A program made the position numbers and the translations under genes. From Terriglobia bacterium (GTDB lineage: Bacteria > Acidobacteriota > Terriglobia > JAIQFV01): 64,000 nucleotides of DNA. Location: contig JAIQFV010000010.1 of the NCBI GenBank assembly GCA_020073085.1, forward strand, positions 124,001-188,000, written 5' to 3'. The notes under the pieces were generated by a model. The model was given only the letters and a program-made list of their open reading frames with translations, was not told the origin of the DNA and made no database searches. Below, piece after piece: positions 33,457-42,846 of the stretch (within the stretch, counting starts at the first letter, position 1; each line of letters opens with the position of its first letter).

Positions 33457-34692
33457 TCATTCATATCGGAGCGCATCGATGGGATTCAGCTTTGCAGCCT
33501 TGTTCGCGGGATAGAGTCCGAAGAAGAGTCCAACACTGACCGAAACGGAGAACGCCAGGGTGATCCATACCGCAGATACCGCTGAAGGCAGCGGCGAATA
33601 CTTGTTCACCAACCAGCTGATCCCGGCTCCGATCACGATCCCCAGGATGCCCCCCACGCCGGTCAGGACCATGGCCTCCAGGAGGAATTGCCAGAGAATG
33701 TCTTTCCTGCGCGCGCCAATGGCCTTGCGGACGCCAATCTCCCGGGTCCGCTCAGTGACGCTGACCAGCATGATGTTCATCACCCCGATCCCTCCCACCA
33801 GCAGTCCGATGGAGGAGATGACGAGCATGACCATGTAAGCCCCCCCGGTCACCTTGTTGTAGAGGTCGGCAATCTGGTCCTGGGTGCCCACCTCGAAATT
33901 GTTTTCCTGGTCGGGGCGGACGCGACGCTGTCGCCGCATGGCATCAATAATCTGGTCGATCGCCGTTTGCATCTGCTCCTGCGAGGACGGCTTGACGGCA
34001 ATGAACGTGTCCTTCCGCTCGGGATAGTACTTGCGAATGGTGGAGAACGGGATCAGCATCCGGTTGTCCCGATCCTGACCCAGAAAGCTCCCGAGTTTTT
34101 GAAGCGTCCCGACGACCAGGTATTCCTGACCATCCCACATAATGGTCTTCCCGAGGGGGTCCAGGCTGGGAAACAGCTTCTCCACAATCTCCGATCCCAG
34201 GACGACCACATTGGTGCGGTGTTCCACATCCGTGTCCGTAATGAATCGCCCCTGGTCGAGCGGGCTGTCGAACACATAGAGAAAATCGGCGACGACGCCC
34301 CGCACCATCACTCCATTCGCCTTCTCACTTCCGTAGCGGGCCGGCGAAGTAATGAAGCCCGGGAACGCCATCGGAGACACGGCCGACACGGAAGGGCAAT
34401 CGGCCTTGATGGCCATGGCATCATCGTAACTCAACTCCTTGCGCATGCGCTGTTGCTGGGTCAGACGGCCGAACTGGATGGTGGGGAAACGCGAAACGAA
34501 GATGGTCGAAGAGCCCATCGCGGACAGCTGTTGCGCGAAACTGCGATTGAGTCCTTCAATCACGCTGGCCATCCCGATCACCGTCATTACCCCGATCACC
34601 ACGCCCAGGATGGTTAGAAACGAGCGCAGCTTGTTGGACCGGATCGTGTCCAGCGAGAGCAGCATCACTTCTTTGATTTCATGTTTTAGCAT
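33457..34692 (-). CDS. MacB/FtsX-type permease 2 (subtype B)
   Basis: 411 residues: N-terminal helix (KLRSFLTILGVVIGVMTVIGMA), periplasmic MacB-PCD domain and three C-terminal helices with SVTERTREIGVRKAIGARRKDILWQFLLEAM and LNPIDALRYE. It has no CxxC. It sits 15 nt after permease 1 (subtype A), so these two look like the first A-B pair of a duplicated module. The MacB-like fold uses conformational change to move substrates or lipids from the periplasm through the outer membrane; no substrate is indicated. Confidence 0.92.
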   Translation of the reverse strand: MLKHEIKEVMLLSLDTIRSNKLRSFLTILGVVIGVMTVIGMASVIEGLNRSFAQQLSAMGSSTIFVSRFPTIQFGRLTQQQRMRKELSYDDAMAIKADCPSVSAVSPMAFPGFITSPARYGSEKANGVMVRGVVADFLYVFDSPLDQGRFITDTDVEHRTNVVVLGSEIVEKLFPSLDPLGKTIMWDGQEYLVVGTLQKLGSFLGQDRDNRMLIPFSTIRKYYPERKDTFIAVKPSSQEQMQTAIDQIIDAMRRQRRVRPDQENNFEVGTQDQIADLYNKVTGGAYMVMLVISSIGLLVGGIGVMNIMLVSVTERTREIGVRKAIGARRKDILWQFLLEAMVLTGVGGILGIVIGAGISWLVNKYSPLPSAVSAVWITLAFSVSVSVGLFFGLYPANKAAKLNPIDALRYE

Positions 34693-34707
34693 CGGTGGTG
34701 TTCTTGC

Positions 34708-35937
34708 CTATTCAAATCGAAGCGCGACAATGGGGTCCAGCTTGGCGGCCCGGCTGGCCGGATAAATGCCAAAAAACAGCCCCACACTCGAGGCCATCCC
34801 GATTCCCATCAGGATCGACCACCAGCGGATCACCGCCGGCAGCGGGGAGACTTTGGAAAGGATGAGCGCAATGGCGATGCCCAGCAATGCCCCCAACAGC
34901 CCCCCCGAACCGGCCAGGGTCACCGCCTCGATCAGGAATTGCAGCAGAATGTCCCGCCGCCGCGCGCCGATGGCCTTTCGGATGCCGATCTCTCGCGTCC
35001 GCTCCCGCACCGAGACGAGCATGATGTTCATGATCACCACGCCGCCCACAATCAATGCGATCGACGCAATGGAAATGGTCACGGCAAAGATGCCCTGCGA
35101 GAAACTCTGCCACAGATCAATGAAAGAGGCCGCGGTCTCCAGGGCAAAACCGTCCTCTTTCTTGTAAGGGGTATGCTGGCGGGCCCTCATGATGACCCGC
35201 ACTTCATCCATCGCTTGCGGAAGCTGCGCCTCGCTCGGGGCCTGGACGTTGATGAACAGGGATTCATGGGAACCGTACATCCGCTGGTACATGGTGATCG
35301 GGATCCGCGCAAAGTTATCCATGGATTGACCAAAAAAGGATCCCGTCTTCTTGGCCACCCCGATGATCTCAAACGGGATGCCGTCGATCTTCACCTCGAG
35401 GCCCAACGGATCGCGCCCGTAAAATAATTTCTCAGCCAGGTCGGCTCCGATGATCACCCGCAGAGCCACATGGTCAACGTCCGTTTCCGTGAAATGGCGG
35501 CCGGAGGCCAACTCCATCACCTGACCCATAAAAGGGGCATTCACCGACACCCCGCGGATATCGACATCCTCGATCGATTGCATTCCAAACTTGACGGTTC
35601 TTGAACGATCCCAGATTCCCGCCACCGCCTTGCAAAGGTTGCAGCGCTCTTCGATCGCCTTCATGTCGTCCAGCGTCAGGTCGCGTCGCTTGTTGTATTC
35701 CAGAAACTCTTCAAACGAAGTCACAAAGTTCGGAAATTTTTGGACGGTGAATGTATCCGACCCGAACTGCAACACCTGATTCTTGACGTAGCTGTCGAGC
35801 CCCTGGACGATCGACACGACCGCAATGACGGTGGTGACTCCGATGATGACACCCACCAAGGTCAAAATGGACCGCAATTTGTGGGCGTTGAGCGCATTCA
35901 AAGCGATGATCGCCGATTCTCTCAGATTGATGTTCAT
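34708..35937 (-). CDS. MacB/FtsX-type permease 1 (subtype A, CxxC)
   Basis: 409 residues. ATG 35937 opens directly with MNINLRESAIIALNALNAHKL; an upstream in-frame start at 35979 lies in a repeat-rich spacer and is not used here. The periplasmic domain carries RCNLCKAVAG, a CxxC matched in permease 3. The C-terminal part is SVRERTREIGIRKAIGARRRDILLQFLIEA ... LDPIVALRFE. It is separated from the ATPase gene by 271 nt of low-complexity repeat sequence, which is unusual inside an operon. Ribosome site weak. Confidence 0.92.
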   Translation of the reverse strand: MNINLRESAIIALNALNAHKLRSILTLVGVIIGVTTVIAVVSIVQGLDSYVKNQVLQFGSDTFTVQKFPNFVTSFEEFLEYNKRRDLTLDDMKAIEERCNLCKAVAGIWDRSRTVKFGMQSIEDVDIRGVSVNAPFMGQVMELASGRHFTETDVDHVALRVIIGADLAEKLFYGRDPLGLEVKIDGIPFEIIGVAKKTGSFFGQSMDNFARIPITMYQRMYGSHESLFINVQAPSEAQLPQAMDEVRVIMRARQHTPYKKEDGFALETAASFIDLWQSFSQGIFAVTISIASIALIVGGVVIMNIMLVSVRERTREIGIRKAIGARRRDILLQFLIEAVTLAGSGGLLGALLGIAIALILSKVSPLPAVIRWWSILMGIGMASSVGLFFGIYPASRAAKLDPIVALRFE

Positions 35938-36208
35938 AGTTAAGAGTTCAAAGTCCAAAGTTCCAAGTTCAAAGTTCAAAGTCCAAATGACCGGTTCAAA
36001 GATCCAAGTTCACGGTTCAGAGTGTAAAATCCAGGACTCCACGTTTTTCAGCTCAACCCTCAGACCTCCGTCTTCCAGCTTCTGACCTCTGACTTCTGAC
36101 CCCTAGTTTCCGGCCTCTGGCTTCCGGCGTCTGGTCTCCTTCGCCCATCCCCTGACCCCCGACACCCGGCCCCTATCACCTATTCCCTACCACCTACCCC
36201 CTCCTCCC
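35938..36208. repeat. Low-complexity repeat tract inside the export operon, 271 nt
   Basis: From 35941 the sequence is built of variants of GTTCAAAGTCCAAAGTTCC, then from about 36060 of variants of CTTCTGACCTCTGACTTC. These are degenerate short-phrase tandem repeats of the type scattered in many intergenic regions. No gene or clear terminator is seen. Confidence 0.65.
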
Positions 36209-36910
36209 TCACCGCACCTTCTCATCTTTTTCGATCCGGCCATCCCGAATGTGGATGATGCGGTTCGCATGGGCGGCGATATCATGCTCGTGGGTCACCA
36301 GGACAATAGTATTGCCCTGTTCCCACAGCCGCTCAAAGAGATTCATGATGTCGACGCCGGTTGCGGTGTCGAGATTTCCGGTCGGCTCATCGGCCAGGAT
36401 AATGGAAGGATTATTGACGAGGGCGCGCGCAATCGCGACCCGCTGGCGTTGTCCCCCGGACAGTTCATTGGGCTTGTGGGTCATCCGGTCGGCCAGATCC
36501 ACCTTGGCGAGCGCTGCCTTGGCCTGTTCAAGGCGGGCGGCGGCAGGGGTCCCGTTGTAGATCAAGGGCAGTTCCACATTATGCAGGGCCGTAGCGCGAG
36601 CGAGAAGGTTGAAGGTTTGAAAGACGAACCCGATCTCCTTGTTGCGGATGAAGGCCAACTCATCGTCGCTCAGCTCACTGACGAGCCGATTGTTGATGAA
36701 GTACTTTCCCTTCGTGGGAGTGTCCAGACAGCCAATAACATTCATGAGCGTCGACTTGCCGGATCCCGAGGGTCCCATAATCGCCACGTATTCGTTTCGG
36801 TCGATCTTGAAGGTCACGCCGTGCAGCGCATGGATCTGCTCGGAGCCCATCTCGTAGGTCTTCCACAGATCCTCGGTCACGATCAGGGGTCGATCTCCAT
36901 TATTTCCCAT
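36209..36910 (-). CDS. ABC transporter ATPase, MacB/LolD type
   Basis: 233 residues, a free-standing nucleotide-binding protein. It has Walker [11 protein letters not shown]-loop FVFQTFNLL, signature [15 protein letters not shown], Walker [13 protein letters not shown] and the H-loop His in LVTHEHD. MYSIGELY-type LolD/MacB features include the [10 protein letters not shown] segment. ATG 36910 is preferred over 36961 because GAGGAAAGAC precedes it. It powers all four downstream permeases, being the only ATPase in the operon. Confidence 0.93.
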   Translation of the reverse strand: MGNNGDRPLIVTEDLWKTYEMGSEQIHALHGVTFKIDRNEYVAIMGPSGSGKSTLMNVIGCLDTPTKGKYFINNRLVSELSDDELAFIRNKEIGFVFQTFNLLARATALHNVELPLIYNGTPAAARLEQAKAALAKVDLADRMTHKPNELSGGQRQRVAIARALVNNPSIILADEPTGNLDTATGVDIMNLFERLWEQGNTIVLVTHEHDIAAHANRIIHIRDGRIEKDEKVR

Positions 36911-37040
36911 GTCTTTCCTCGTTTCGTCTATCGACGTCGCCACACTGGAATTCGTTCCCATCGAACACGATCCCTTCTGCCATCAAGCGCCCTGAATTTT
37001 TCGACCTTGAGGGCATCTCCCGATCCGGCATGCGAAGGGC

Positions 37041-38495
37041 TCAGGAGGTCTCTTCCTTCTTCACGACCTTCTTTTCTTCCTTGACCGGGGTTTCCGTCTT
37101 GATCGTGCGCAGGGTCTTATAATTTCCCGTCACGATACGATCCCCTTCCTCGATCCCCTTGGTAATCTCAATGTCGGTCTGCCCGGAGATCCCCGTATCG
37201 ACCTGCCGGAACACTGCCCGGTTGTCCTTATTCACGACAAAAACACCCTGAACTTCGTTCTTCTTCTTGAGGCCCGGATTGGCCGGCGCCGGATTCACAC
37301 CGGTCGCGGCCTGGGCCACCGTGCCGCCTTTTTGTTTCGCCTTGCTGCGTTTCTCCTGCTCCTGAATGTCATTCAAGTCGCGAATGGTAATCGCCTGGAT
37401 CGGCACCGCGAGGACATTCTTCTTGCTCGCCGTGGTGATCCGGGCGGTGCAGGAGAGACCGGGCCGCAGTCCGGACGGAGGATTGTCGAGCATGACCACC
37501 ACCTTGAAGTCCTTGGCCTCCTGGCTGCCCGTCGTGGCGGTTGCACTTAATCCGGATTTTGTCAGGGCGCTGTTGCCAATTTCAGTGACGTGGCCTTTGA
37601 GGGTCTGATTGGGGAGGGCATCCACCGCAACCTCCACCGGCTGATTGAAGGAGACGTTAACGATATCGGTCTCGTCCACACGGACCTCTGCGGTGATAAC
37701 ACTCATGTCCGCAATGGTCATGAGCACGCTCCCCGGGGTATTTTGGATCCCCGGGACGACGTTTTCACCTTCGTGGATGGGAAGGTCGGTCACAATCCCC
37801 GAGAGGGTGGCGCGAAACGTAGTCTTGCCCAGCATATCCGAACTCTGCAAGACACTGGCCTTCACCTGTGAAATGCGGTTTTCAAAAGAGCTCTTTTGCG
37901 CCACCGCCTGGGCCAACTGCGAGCGGCTGGCCGACAGGCCCGAGCGAGCCTGGTCGAGGGCCGCGCGGGCGCCTTCGAAGGTCGCTTTCGTGAGATCGAA
38001 CTGCTGTTGGGCGATCAACCCATCTTTCAGCAATCCTTGTCCGCGATCATAGTCCAGCTTGGCACGATCATAATCCGCCTGGGCCTTCACCTGCGCGGCC
38101 TGGGCCGTTTTCAGATTTGCCTCGCCGGATTGCACCCCCGCCTGGGCGCTCTGAAAATCAGCCATCGACGATTGCAGCGCAGCCTGCGTCCCTCTCACAC
38201 TGGCGGACTGCTGCACCGACTCCATCTGCGCCAGAAGATCGCCCTCTTTGACGATATCGCCTTCCTTGACAGAGATTTTGACGATCCTTCCGATGAGATA
38301 GGAGCTGACGTTGACATAATTCTTCGGCTTGATCTGGCCCGAGGCCGTGACGACCGACGTCAGATCCTGCCGCGCCACCTTTCCCATCTGGACAGGAATT
38401 TCCCCCCGGTCGGTCGCCTTGATGCTGCCGATTACGATTCCTGTCACCAGAACGGCCGCCCCCGCACCGATCGATATTTTCTTCCACAACTTCAT
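37041..38495 (-). CDS. HlyD/MacA-type membrane fusion protein
   Basis: 484 residues. An N-terminal signal or anchor (KKISIGAGAAVLVTGIVIGSI) is followed by the first biotinyl-lipoyl half (SGQIKPKNYVNVSSYLIGRIVKISVKEGDIVKEGDLLAQ), a long alpha-hairpin (about 90-220, many Ala/Gln heptads), the second lipoyl half (ATLSGIVTDLPIHEGENVVPG) and beta-barrel domains ending in a Lys/Glu-rich tail. It bridges the inner-membrane permease to an outer-membrane channel; no TolC-like gene is in the window. A strong ribosome site, AGGAGGG, lies 7 nt before the ATG. It is the first gene of the operon. Confidence 0.93.
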   Translation of the reverse strand: MKLWKKISIGAGAAVLVTGIVIGSIKATDRGEIPVQMGKVARQDLTSVVTASGQIKPKNYVNVSSYLIGRIVKISVKEGDIVKEGDLLAQMESVQQSASVRGTQAALQSSMADFQSAQAGVQSGEANLKTAQAAQVKAQADYDRAKLDYDRGQGLLKDGLIAQQQFDLTKATFEGARAALDQARSGLSASRSQLAQAVAQKSSFENRISQVKASVLQSSDMLGKTTFRATLSGIVTDLPIHEGENVVPGIQNTPGSVLMTIADMSVITAEVRVDETDIVNVSFNQPVEVAVDALPNQTLKGHVTEIGNSALTKSGLSATATTGSQEAKDFKVVVMLDNPPSGLRPGLSCTARITTASKKNVLAVPIQAITIRDLNDIQEQEKRSKAKQKGGTVAQAATGVNPAPANPGLKKKNEVQGVFVVNKDNRAVFRQVDTGISGQTDIEITKGIEEGDRIVTGNYKTLRTIKTETPVKEEKKVVKKEETS

Positions 38496-38627
38496 AATAT
38501 CCCTCCTGAAAGCTCACCCCTGTTGGATTCTTCAATCAGATGATGGCCGCGATCGTGGATCGCCTCGCTTCTTCAATTAGTTACGCTTCATTGACCCCAA
38601 AAGTTTCAGCAAAATCCAAAAAAGCCA

Positions 38628-38656
38628 TTGAATAGAAATTGGCGATTCTGTAAGAT
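38628..38656 (+). promoter_or_regulatory. Possible promoter of hslVU
   Basis: TTGAAT (38628-38633), a 17-nt spacer and TAAGAT (38651-38656), each 4 of 6. The start point would be about 40 nt before the TTG start of hslV. Confidence 0.4.
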
Positions 38657-38702
38657 ACAAACCCATTATTATAAATCCAACTTGGCAAATTGGGTGAACT
38701 CT

Positions 38703-39275
38703 TTGACAAACGAAGCCCCCGAAAAAAGAAGCTCCCCAACCCGAGGGGTTATCCGATCGACCACGGTCCTTTGTGTACGCCGGAACAATCACGTGGCTTT
38801 GGCGGGGGATGGACAGGTTACTCTGGGCGAAACCGTCATCAAACACGGCGCGAAGAAGATCCGGCGCCTGTATAACGACCGGGTCATCGCCGGATTTGCC
38901 GGTTCGACCGCCGATGCGTTTGCCCTTTTTACCCGGTTTGAAACCAAACTAGAACAATTCAACGGTAACCTCAGCCGGGCGGCAGTGGAATTGGCCAAGG
39001 ATTGGCGCACCGATAAGTCCATCCGCCACCTGGAAGCCCTGTTGATTGTCGCCGATGACAAAAGCACGCTGCTGATCAGCGGCACAGGCGATGTCATCGA
39101 ACCGGACGACGGGATCGCCGCGATCGGATCGGGGGGACCGTACGCGCTGGCAGCCGCACGCGCCCTGTTCGGCCATACCTCCCTGTCCGCGCGCGAGATC
39201 GTGAAGGAAGCCATGGGGATCGCGGGTAAGATCTGCATTTTTACCAACGAATCCATCTCCATTGAAGAGATTTAG
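38703..39275 (+). CDS. hslV: ATP-dependent protease subunit HslV with N-terminal extension
   Basis: 190 residues from a TTG at 38703, which has GGGTGA (38692-38697) at good distance. HslV is the proteolytic core of HslUV; family motifs [63 protein letters not shown] and [16 protein letters not shown] are complete. The catalytic Thr normally follows the initiator Met; here the expected TTVLCVRR begins at residue 20, and no ATG, GTG or TTG lies nearer. A propeptide of 19 residues must therefore be removed, or a rare codon is used (ATC three codons before the Thr pair). It is followed by hslU after 45 nt. Confidence 0.92.
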   Translation: MTNEAPEKRSSPTRGVIRSTTVLCVRRNNHVALAGDGQVTLGETVIKHGAKKIRRLYNDRVIAGFAGSTADAFALFTRFETKLEQFNGNLSRAAVELAKDWRTDKSIRHLEALLIVADDKSTLLISGTGDVIEPDDGIAAIGSGGPYALAAARALFGHTSLSAREIVKEAMGIAGKICIFTNESISIEEI

Positions 39276-39320
39276 ATTTTCAAGGCCCGCAGCGTTGCGG
39301 CCTGGGACTGGAATTTGTCC

Positions 39321-40727
39321 ATGACCATTTTTCTCCCCGGTGAAGTGTCCGCCGAACGACTCCCCGCCCTCGATGAGCTCACGCCCCGTGAAATCGTGGC
39401 GGAACTCGACAAATACGTGATTGGCCAGCACAAAGCCAAACGCTCCGTGGCCATCGCGCTTCGGAACCGGATCCGGCGTCAGAAACTCTCTCCGGAGATG
39501 GCCGAAGAGGTCATGCCCAAAAACATCATCATGATCGGCCCCACTGGCGTGGGAAAGACCGAGATCGCCCGGCGGCTGGCCCGTCTTTCCAATTCTCCTT
39601 TCCTTAAGGTGGAGGCCTCCAAATTTACGGAGGTCGGCTACGTGGGACGCGACGTGGATTCGATGATCCGAGACCTCGTGGAGATCTCCATCGAGATGGT
39701 ACGGGAGGAGAAACTGGATGAGGTCGCTGAAAAGGCCGAACAGAACGCCGAGGAACGCATTCTGGATATGCTGTTGCCCCCCATGCCTTCTCCTCCCAAG
39801 TCCGATCCGGTGCAGGCTGAAGAAATCAGCAAGGCCAAGGAACATTTTCAACTGACCCGCGAAACCCTCCGCGAGAAATTGCGGGCGGGAAAACTGGATG
39901 ACCGGATCGTGGATGTCGATGTGCGCGAACGCAGCTTCCCGGCCTTCGAGATCATCACCAACCAGGGCATCGAAGAGATGGACATCAATGTCAAAGACAT
40001 GCTGCCCAACATCTTCGGCCAAAAGACGAAGAAGCGGAAGATGAAGGTCGCCGAAGCCTGGGACTACGTGGTCCAGGAGGAAGAACAGAAACTCATCGAT
40101 ATGGACCAGGTGACGCGCCTGGCGGTGGAGCGGGTGGAACAGGGCGGGATCATCTTTCTCGATGAGATTGACAAGATTGCCGGCCGGGAAAGCGGGCACG
40201 GTCCCGATGTCTCCCGGGAGGGGGTGCAACGCGACATCCTTCCGATTGTTGAAGGCACGACGGTCAACACGCGCTACGGGATGGTCCGGACCGATCACAT
40301 CCTCTTCATCGCGGCCGGCGCCTTTCATGTCTCCAAGCCCTCCGACTTGATTCCGGAACTGCAGGGAAGGTTTCCGATTCGCGTGGAGCTCGAGTCGCTG
40401 ACCGTCGACGATTTCATCCGGATCCTGACGGAGCCCCAAAATGCACTGGTCAAGCAGTACACGGCGCTGCTGGAGACGGAGGGGATCAAGATGGTGTTCA
40501 CCGAGGATGCCGTCCGGGGAGTCGCCTCTTTTGCGGCCCTCGTCAACGAGCGCACCGAGAACATCGGCGCCCGACGGTTGCACACCATTATGGAACGCCT
40601 GCTGGACGAGATTTCGTTCGAGGGCCCGGATCTCAAAAAGAAAGATATCACCATCGATCAGGATTACGTTCAAAAACAACTCGCTCATATCGTCAAGAAC
40701 GAGGATTTGAGCCGCTACATTCTCTAA
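39321..40727 (+). CDS. hslU: ATP-dependent protease ATPase subunit HslU
   Basis: 468 residues; AAA+ unfoldase that feeds HslV. Walker A is [17 protein letters not shown] (about 72-88), Walker [13 protein letters not shown], with [24 protein letters not shown] for the pore region and the insertion (I) domain in between. The C-terminus ends EDLSRYIL, the conserved tail that docks into HslV. ATG 39321 is used (GGAA upstream); a TTG two codons earlier is also open. The downstream lipoprotein frame opens 3 nt after the stop. Confidence 0.96.
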   Translation: MTIFLPGEVSAERLPALDELTPREIVAELDKYVIGQHKAKRSVAIALRNRIRRQKLSPEMAEEVMPKNIIMIGPTGVGKTEIARRLARLSNSPFLKVEASKFTEVGYVGRDVDSMIRDLVEISIEMVREEKLDEVAEKAEQNAEERILDMLLPPMPSPPKSDPVQAEEISKAKEHFQLTRETLREKLRAGKLDDRIVDVDVRERSFPAFEIITNQGIEEMDINVKDMLPNIFGQKTKKRKMKVAEAWDYVVQEEEQKLIDMDQVTRLAVERVEQGGIIFLDEIDKIAGRESGHGPDVSREGVQRDILPIVEGTTVNTRYGMVRTDHILFIAAGAFHVSKPSDLIPELQGRFPIRVELESLTVDDFIRILTEPQNALVKQYTALLETEGIKMVFTEDAVRGVASFAALVNERTENIGARRLHTIMERLLDEISFEGPDLKKKDITIDQDYVQKQLAHIVKNEDLSRYIL

Positions 40728-40730
40728 CGG

Positions 40731-41933
40731 GTGATCCCGGCTCGGATCCTCAATGTCCAAGGGCCCGTGTCAGTGCCTCCCCAAGGCCTCAAGCACTCAG
40801 TGAATCCCAAAATTGATCTTCTGTGTCAACGACGCGACCCTCACCGGCGCGCCGGCGCGGTCCTGCAAGCCATGCTGTTCATCGCTACCGCGATCTGGAG
40901 TGCCGGCTGTGGTAAGGTGGGACCCCCTCTCCCTCCCGAGATTCTGATCCCCCGGCCCGTCGTCGATCTGACTTCCCGGCAGATCGGGCCCGACGTCAGG
41001 CTCACATGGACGCTGCCCGCATTCAATCTCAACGGAACCAAGGCCACCACCCTCCTACGGATCGATGTCTATCGGCAGATCGTGCCCGCCTCGAGTCCAA
41101 CCCCGGGGGCTGAGGAGATTTCCAAACAGTTTCGAGGCTCCAAAATCATGTCCATCGACATGGTCAATCGGGACGCCTTTATGGAACAGGGAAAGATGGT
41201 TTTCACTGACCAATTCCCGGGACTCGATCCCGAAACCCTGGCGTCCAGTCAACTGTGGTACGCCGTCAAGGTCATGAACAAGAAAAAACAAGACGCCGGG
41301 TTCTCCACCCTCGCCGTGAGGCAGTGGCTTCCTGTACCCCCAGCGGTCGCTCATATCGATTTCAAGGCCGAGGAAACTCAAATTATTCTGACCTGGGAGG
41401 CTCCCCCCTCGACGGCGTCTTCCGGCGGGTCGATCGTGGGTTACAGTGTCTATCGAGGGGAGCAAAGCGGCGTGGTCCCGTCCGCGCCCCTCAACGAAGA
41501 GCCGATCCTCAATCCCCGCTATGAAGACCGCAATTTCCAGTTCGGCAAGACCTATTACTACACCGTGCGGTCGGTGGTCCGGGACAGGAAGTTCACGGCA
41601 GAGAGCCGCAGCTCTCCCGAGTCCGCCTTCAAGCCTGTGGATGTATTTCCGCCCAAGACTCCGACGGGCTTGATTGTCGTCTTTGCCGATGGCAAAATGA
41701 ATCTTCTCTGGGATGCGAGCCTTGAGCCGGATTTTGCCGGGTACAACGTGTTTCGCAGTGATGATGGGGTGACCTTTACAAAGATCAATGATTCCCTGCT
41801 AAAGTCTCCCACCTTCCGCGATGAGAGGGTTGAGGCGGGGAAGAAGTACCTTTACCGGGTCAGCGCCGTGGACCAGACCGGGAATGAGAGCCCCCCCTCG
41901 CCGACTGTAACTCAGAATGCGGGGGGTGGTTAG
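40731..41933 (+). CDS. Fibronectin type III lipoprotein
   Basis: Up to 400 residues from a GTG at 40731; the true start is probably later, because the lipobox SAGC (Cys encoded at 40908-40910) should lie close to the N-terminus. After CGKVGPPLPP, a common start of mature lipoproteins, two or three FN3-like beta-sandwiches can be seen: VDLTSRQIGPDVRLTWTLP, IILTWEAPPSTASSGGSIVGYSVYRG and MNLLWDASLEPDFAGYNVFRS. FN3 units usually bind proteins or sugars at the surface; the role is unknown. It lies directly behind hslU (3-nt gap), suggesting co-transcription. Confidence 0.82.
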   Translation: MIPARILNVQGPVSVPPQGLKHSVNPKIDLLCQRRDPHRRAGAVLQAMLFIATAIWSAGCGKVGPPLPPEILIPRPVVDLTSRQIGPDVRLTWTLPAFNLNGTKATTLLRIDVYRQIVPASSPTPGAEEISKQFRGSKIMSIDMVNRDAFMEQGKMVFTDQFPGLDPETLASSQLWYAVKVMNKKKQDAGFSTLAVRQWLPVPPAVAHIDFKAEETQIILTWEAPPSTASSGGSIVGYSVYRGEQSGVVPSAPLNEEPILNPRYEDRNFQFGKTYYYTVRSVVRDRKFTAESRSSPESAFKPVDVFPPKTPTGLIVVFADGKMNLLWDASLEPDFAGYNVFRSDDGVTFTKINDSLLKSPTFRDERVEAGKKYLYRVSAVDQTGNESPPSPTVTQNAGGG

Positions 41934-42037
41934 CTCAGGGGGGCATGATTGTTTACCGCCGAGGCCATGGGTGTTCCTCCTGTTAATTGCCGGCGGCTTG
42001 GCGTTTATCTTTTTCGTGAAGTGGGAAGGAGCTCGCC

Positions 42038-42793
42038 GTGAAGTTTTGCCGGGTGTTGTGGGAGGACAAGGTCTGCCATGCCATCTTCGACAAGGGCCAT
42101 CTGACCATCGTCGACGGGAATCCTTATGCCGAGTGGCGACCCACCATTCTCCACTTAAGTGTGGACGGCGCGAGGTTCTTTCCCCCCAGCTGTCCCACCA
42201 AAATCGTTGCGATTGGCCGCAATTATCGCGATCATGCCGCCGAGCTCGGCAATGAGGTGCCCCGCGAGCCCTTGATTTTTCTTAAACCTCCCAGCGCGTT
42301 GATCGGGCACGACCAGGAGATTGTCTATCCCCCCCAATCAAAGCGGGTCGATTATGAAGGGGAGCTGGGTGTTGTGATCGGGAAACGGAGCCATGGGCTG
42401 AAGAACGCCTCCGAGGCCCAGGGGGCCATCTTCGGATACACCCTCATCAATGACGTCACGGCGCGTGACCTGCAAAAAGCCGACGTTCAGTTTACCCGCG
42501 CAAAGAGTTTCGACACCTTCTGTCCGGTGGGACCCTTTATTGAAACCGAACTCGATCCGACCAACGTCCTCGTGGAAACCTATTTGAACGGCGAACGGCG
42601 TCAGCACGCCTCGACCTCCAGCATGGCGTTCGATGTGAACACTCTGGTACAATACATCTCGAACATCATGACCCTGGAACCCGGCGATTTGATATCCACC
42701 GGGACACCTGCGGGCATTGGTCCGATGCAGCGGGGAGACGTGGTCGAAGTGAAAATCGATTCGATCGGGACCCTGCGCAATCGAGTGGTTTGA
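42038..42793 (+). CDS. Fumarylacetoacetate hydrolase family protein
   Basis: 251 residues from a GTG with AAGGAG 7 nt upstream. The FAH fold is clear: [52 protein letters not shown] (metal-binding Glu pair), [14 protein letters not shown] and [17 protein letters not shown]. These enzymes cleave or decarboxylate beta-dicarbonyl compounds; family members close to this one are annotated as 2-hydroxyhepta-2,4-diene-1,7-dioate isomerase or acylpyruvase/oxaloacetate decarboxylase. Substrate not assigned. The transaldolase-like gene follows after 53 nt. Confidence 0.9.
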   Translation: MKFCRVLWEDKVCHAIFDKGHLTIVDGNPYAEWRPTILHLSVDGARFFPPSCPTKIVAIGRNYRDHAAELGNEVPREPLIFLKPPSALIGHDQEIVYPPQSKRVDYEGELGVVIGKRSHGLKNASEAQGAIFGYTLINDVTARDLQKADVQFTRAKSFDTFCPVGPFIETELDPTNVLVETYLNGERRQHASTSSMAFDVNTLVQYISNIMTLEPGDLISTGTPAGIGPMQRGDVVEVKIDSIGTLRNRVV

Positions 42794-42846
42794 AAATCTG
42801 GCGAGTGGGGAAGCGGGTTCCCCTGCTTTTTAGAAAGGATGCTCCT

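Noticed and set aside
38750-38755. ATC start for hslV three codons before the Thr pair
   Set aside because: GAGGGG is only 2 nt away, too close, and a TTG with a well-spaced site exists at 38703; kept only as a remote option.
38949-40760. 603-codon minus-strand open frame over hslV/hslU
   Set aside because: Antisense to HslU with all its motifs; the predicted protein has no recognisable features.
41921-41990. tRNA-like start GGTGGTTAGCTCAGGGGGG
   Set aside because: It resembles a D-arm only; no anticodon or T-arm (GGTTCGA) follows at the right distance.
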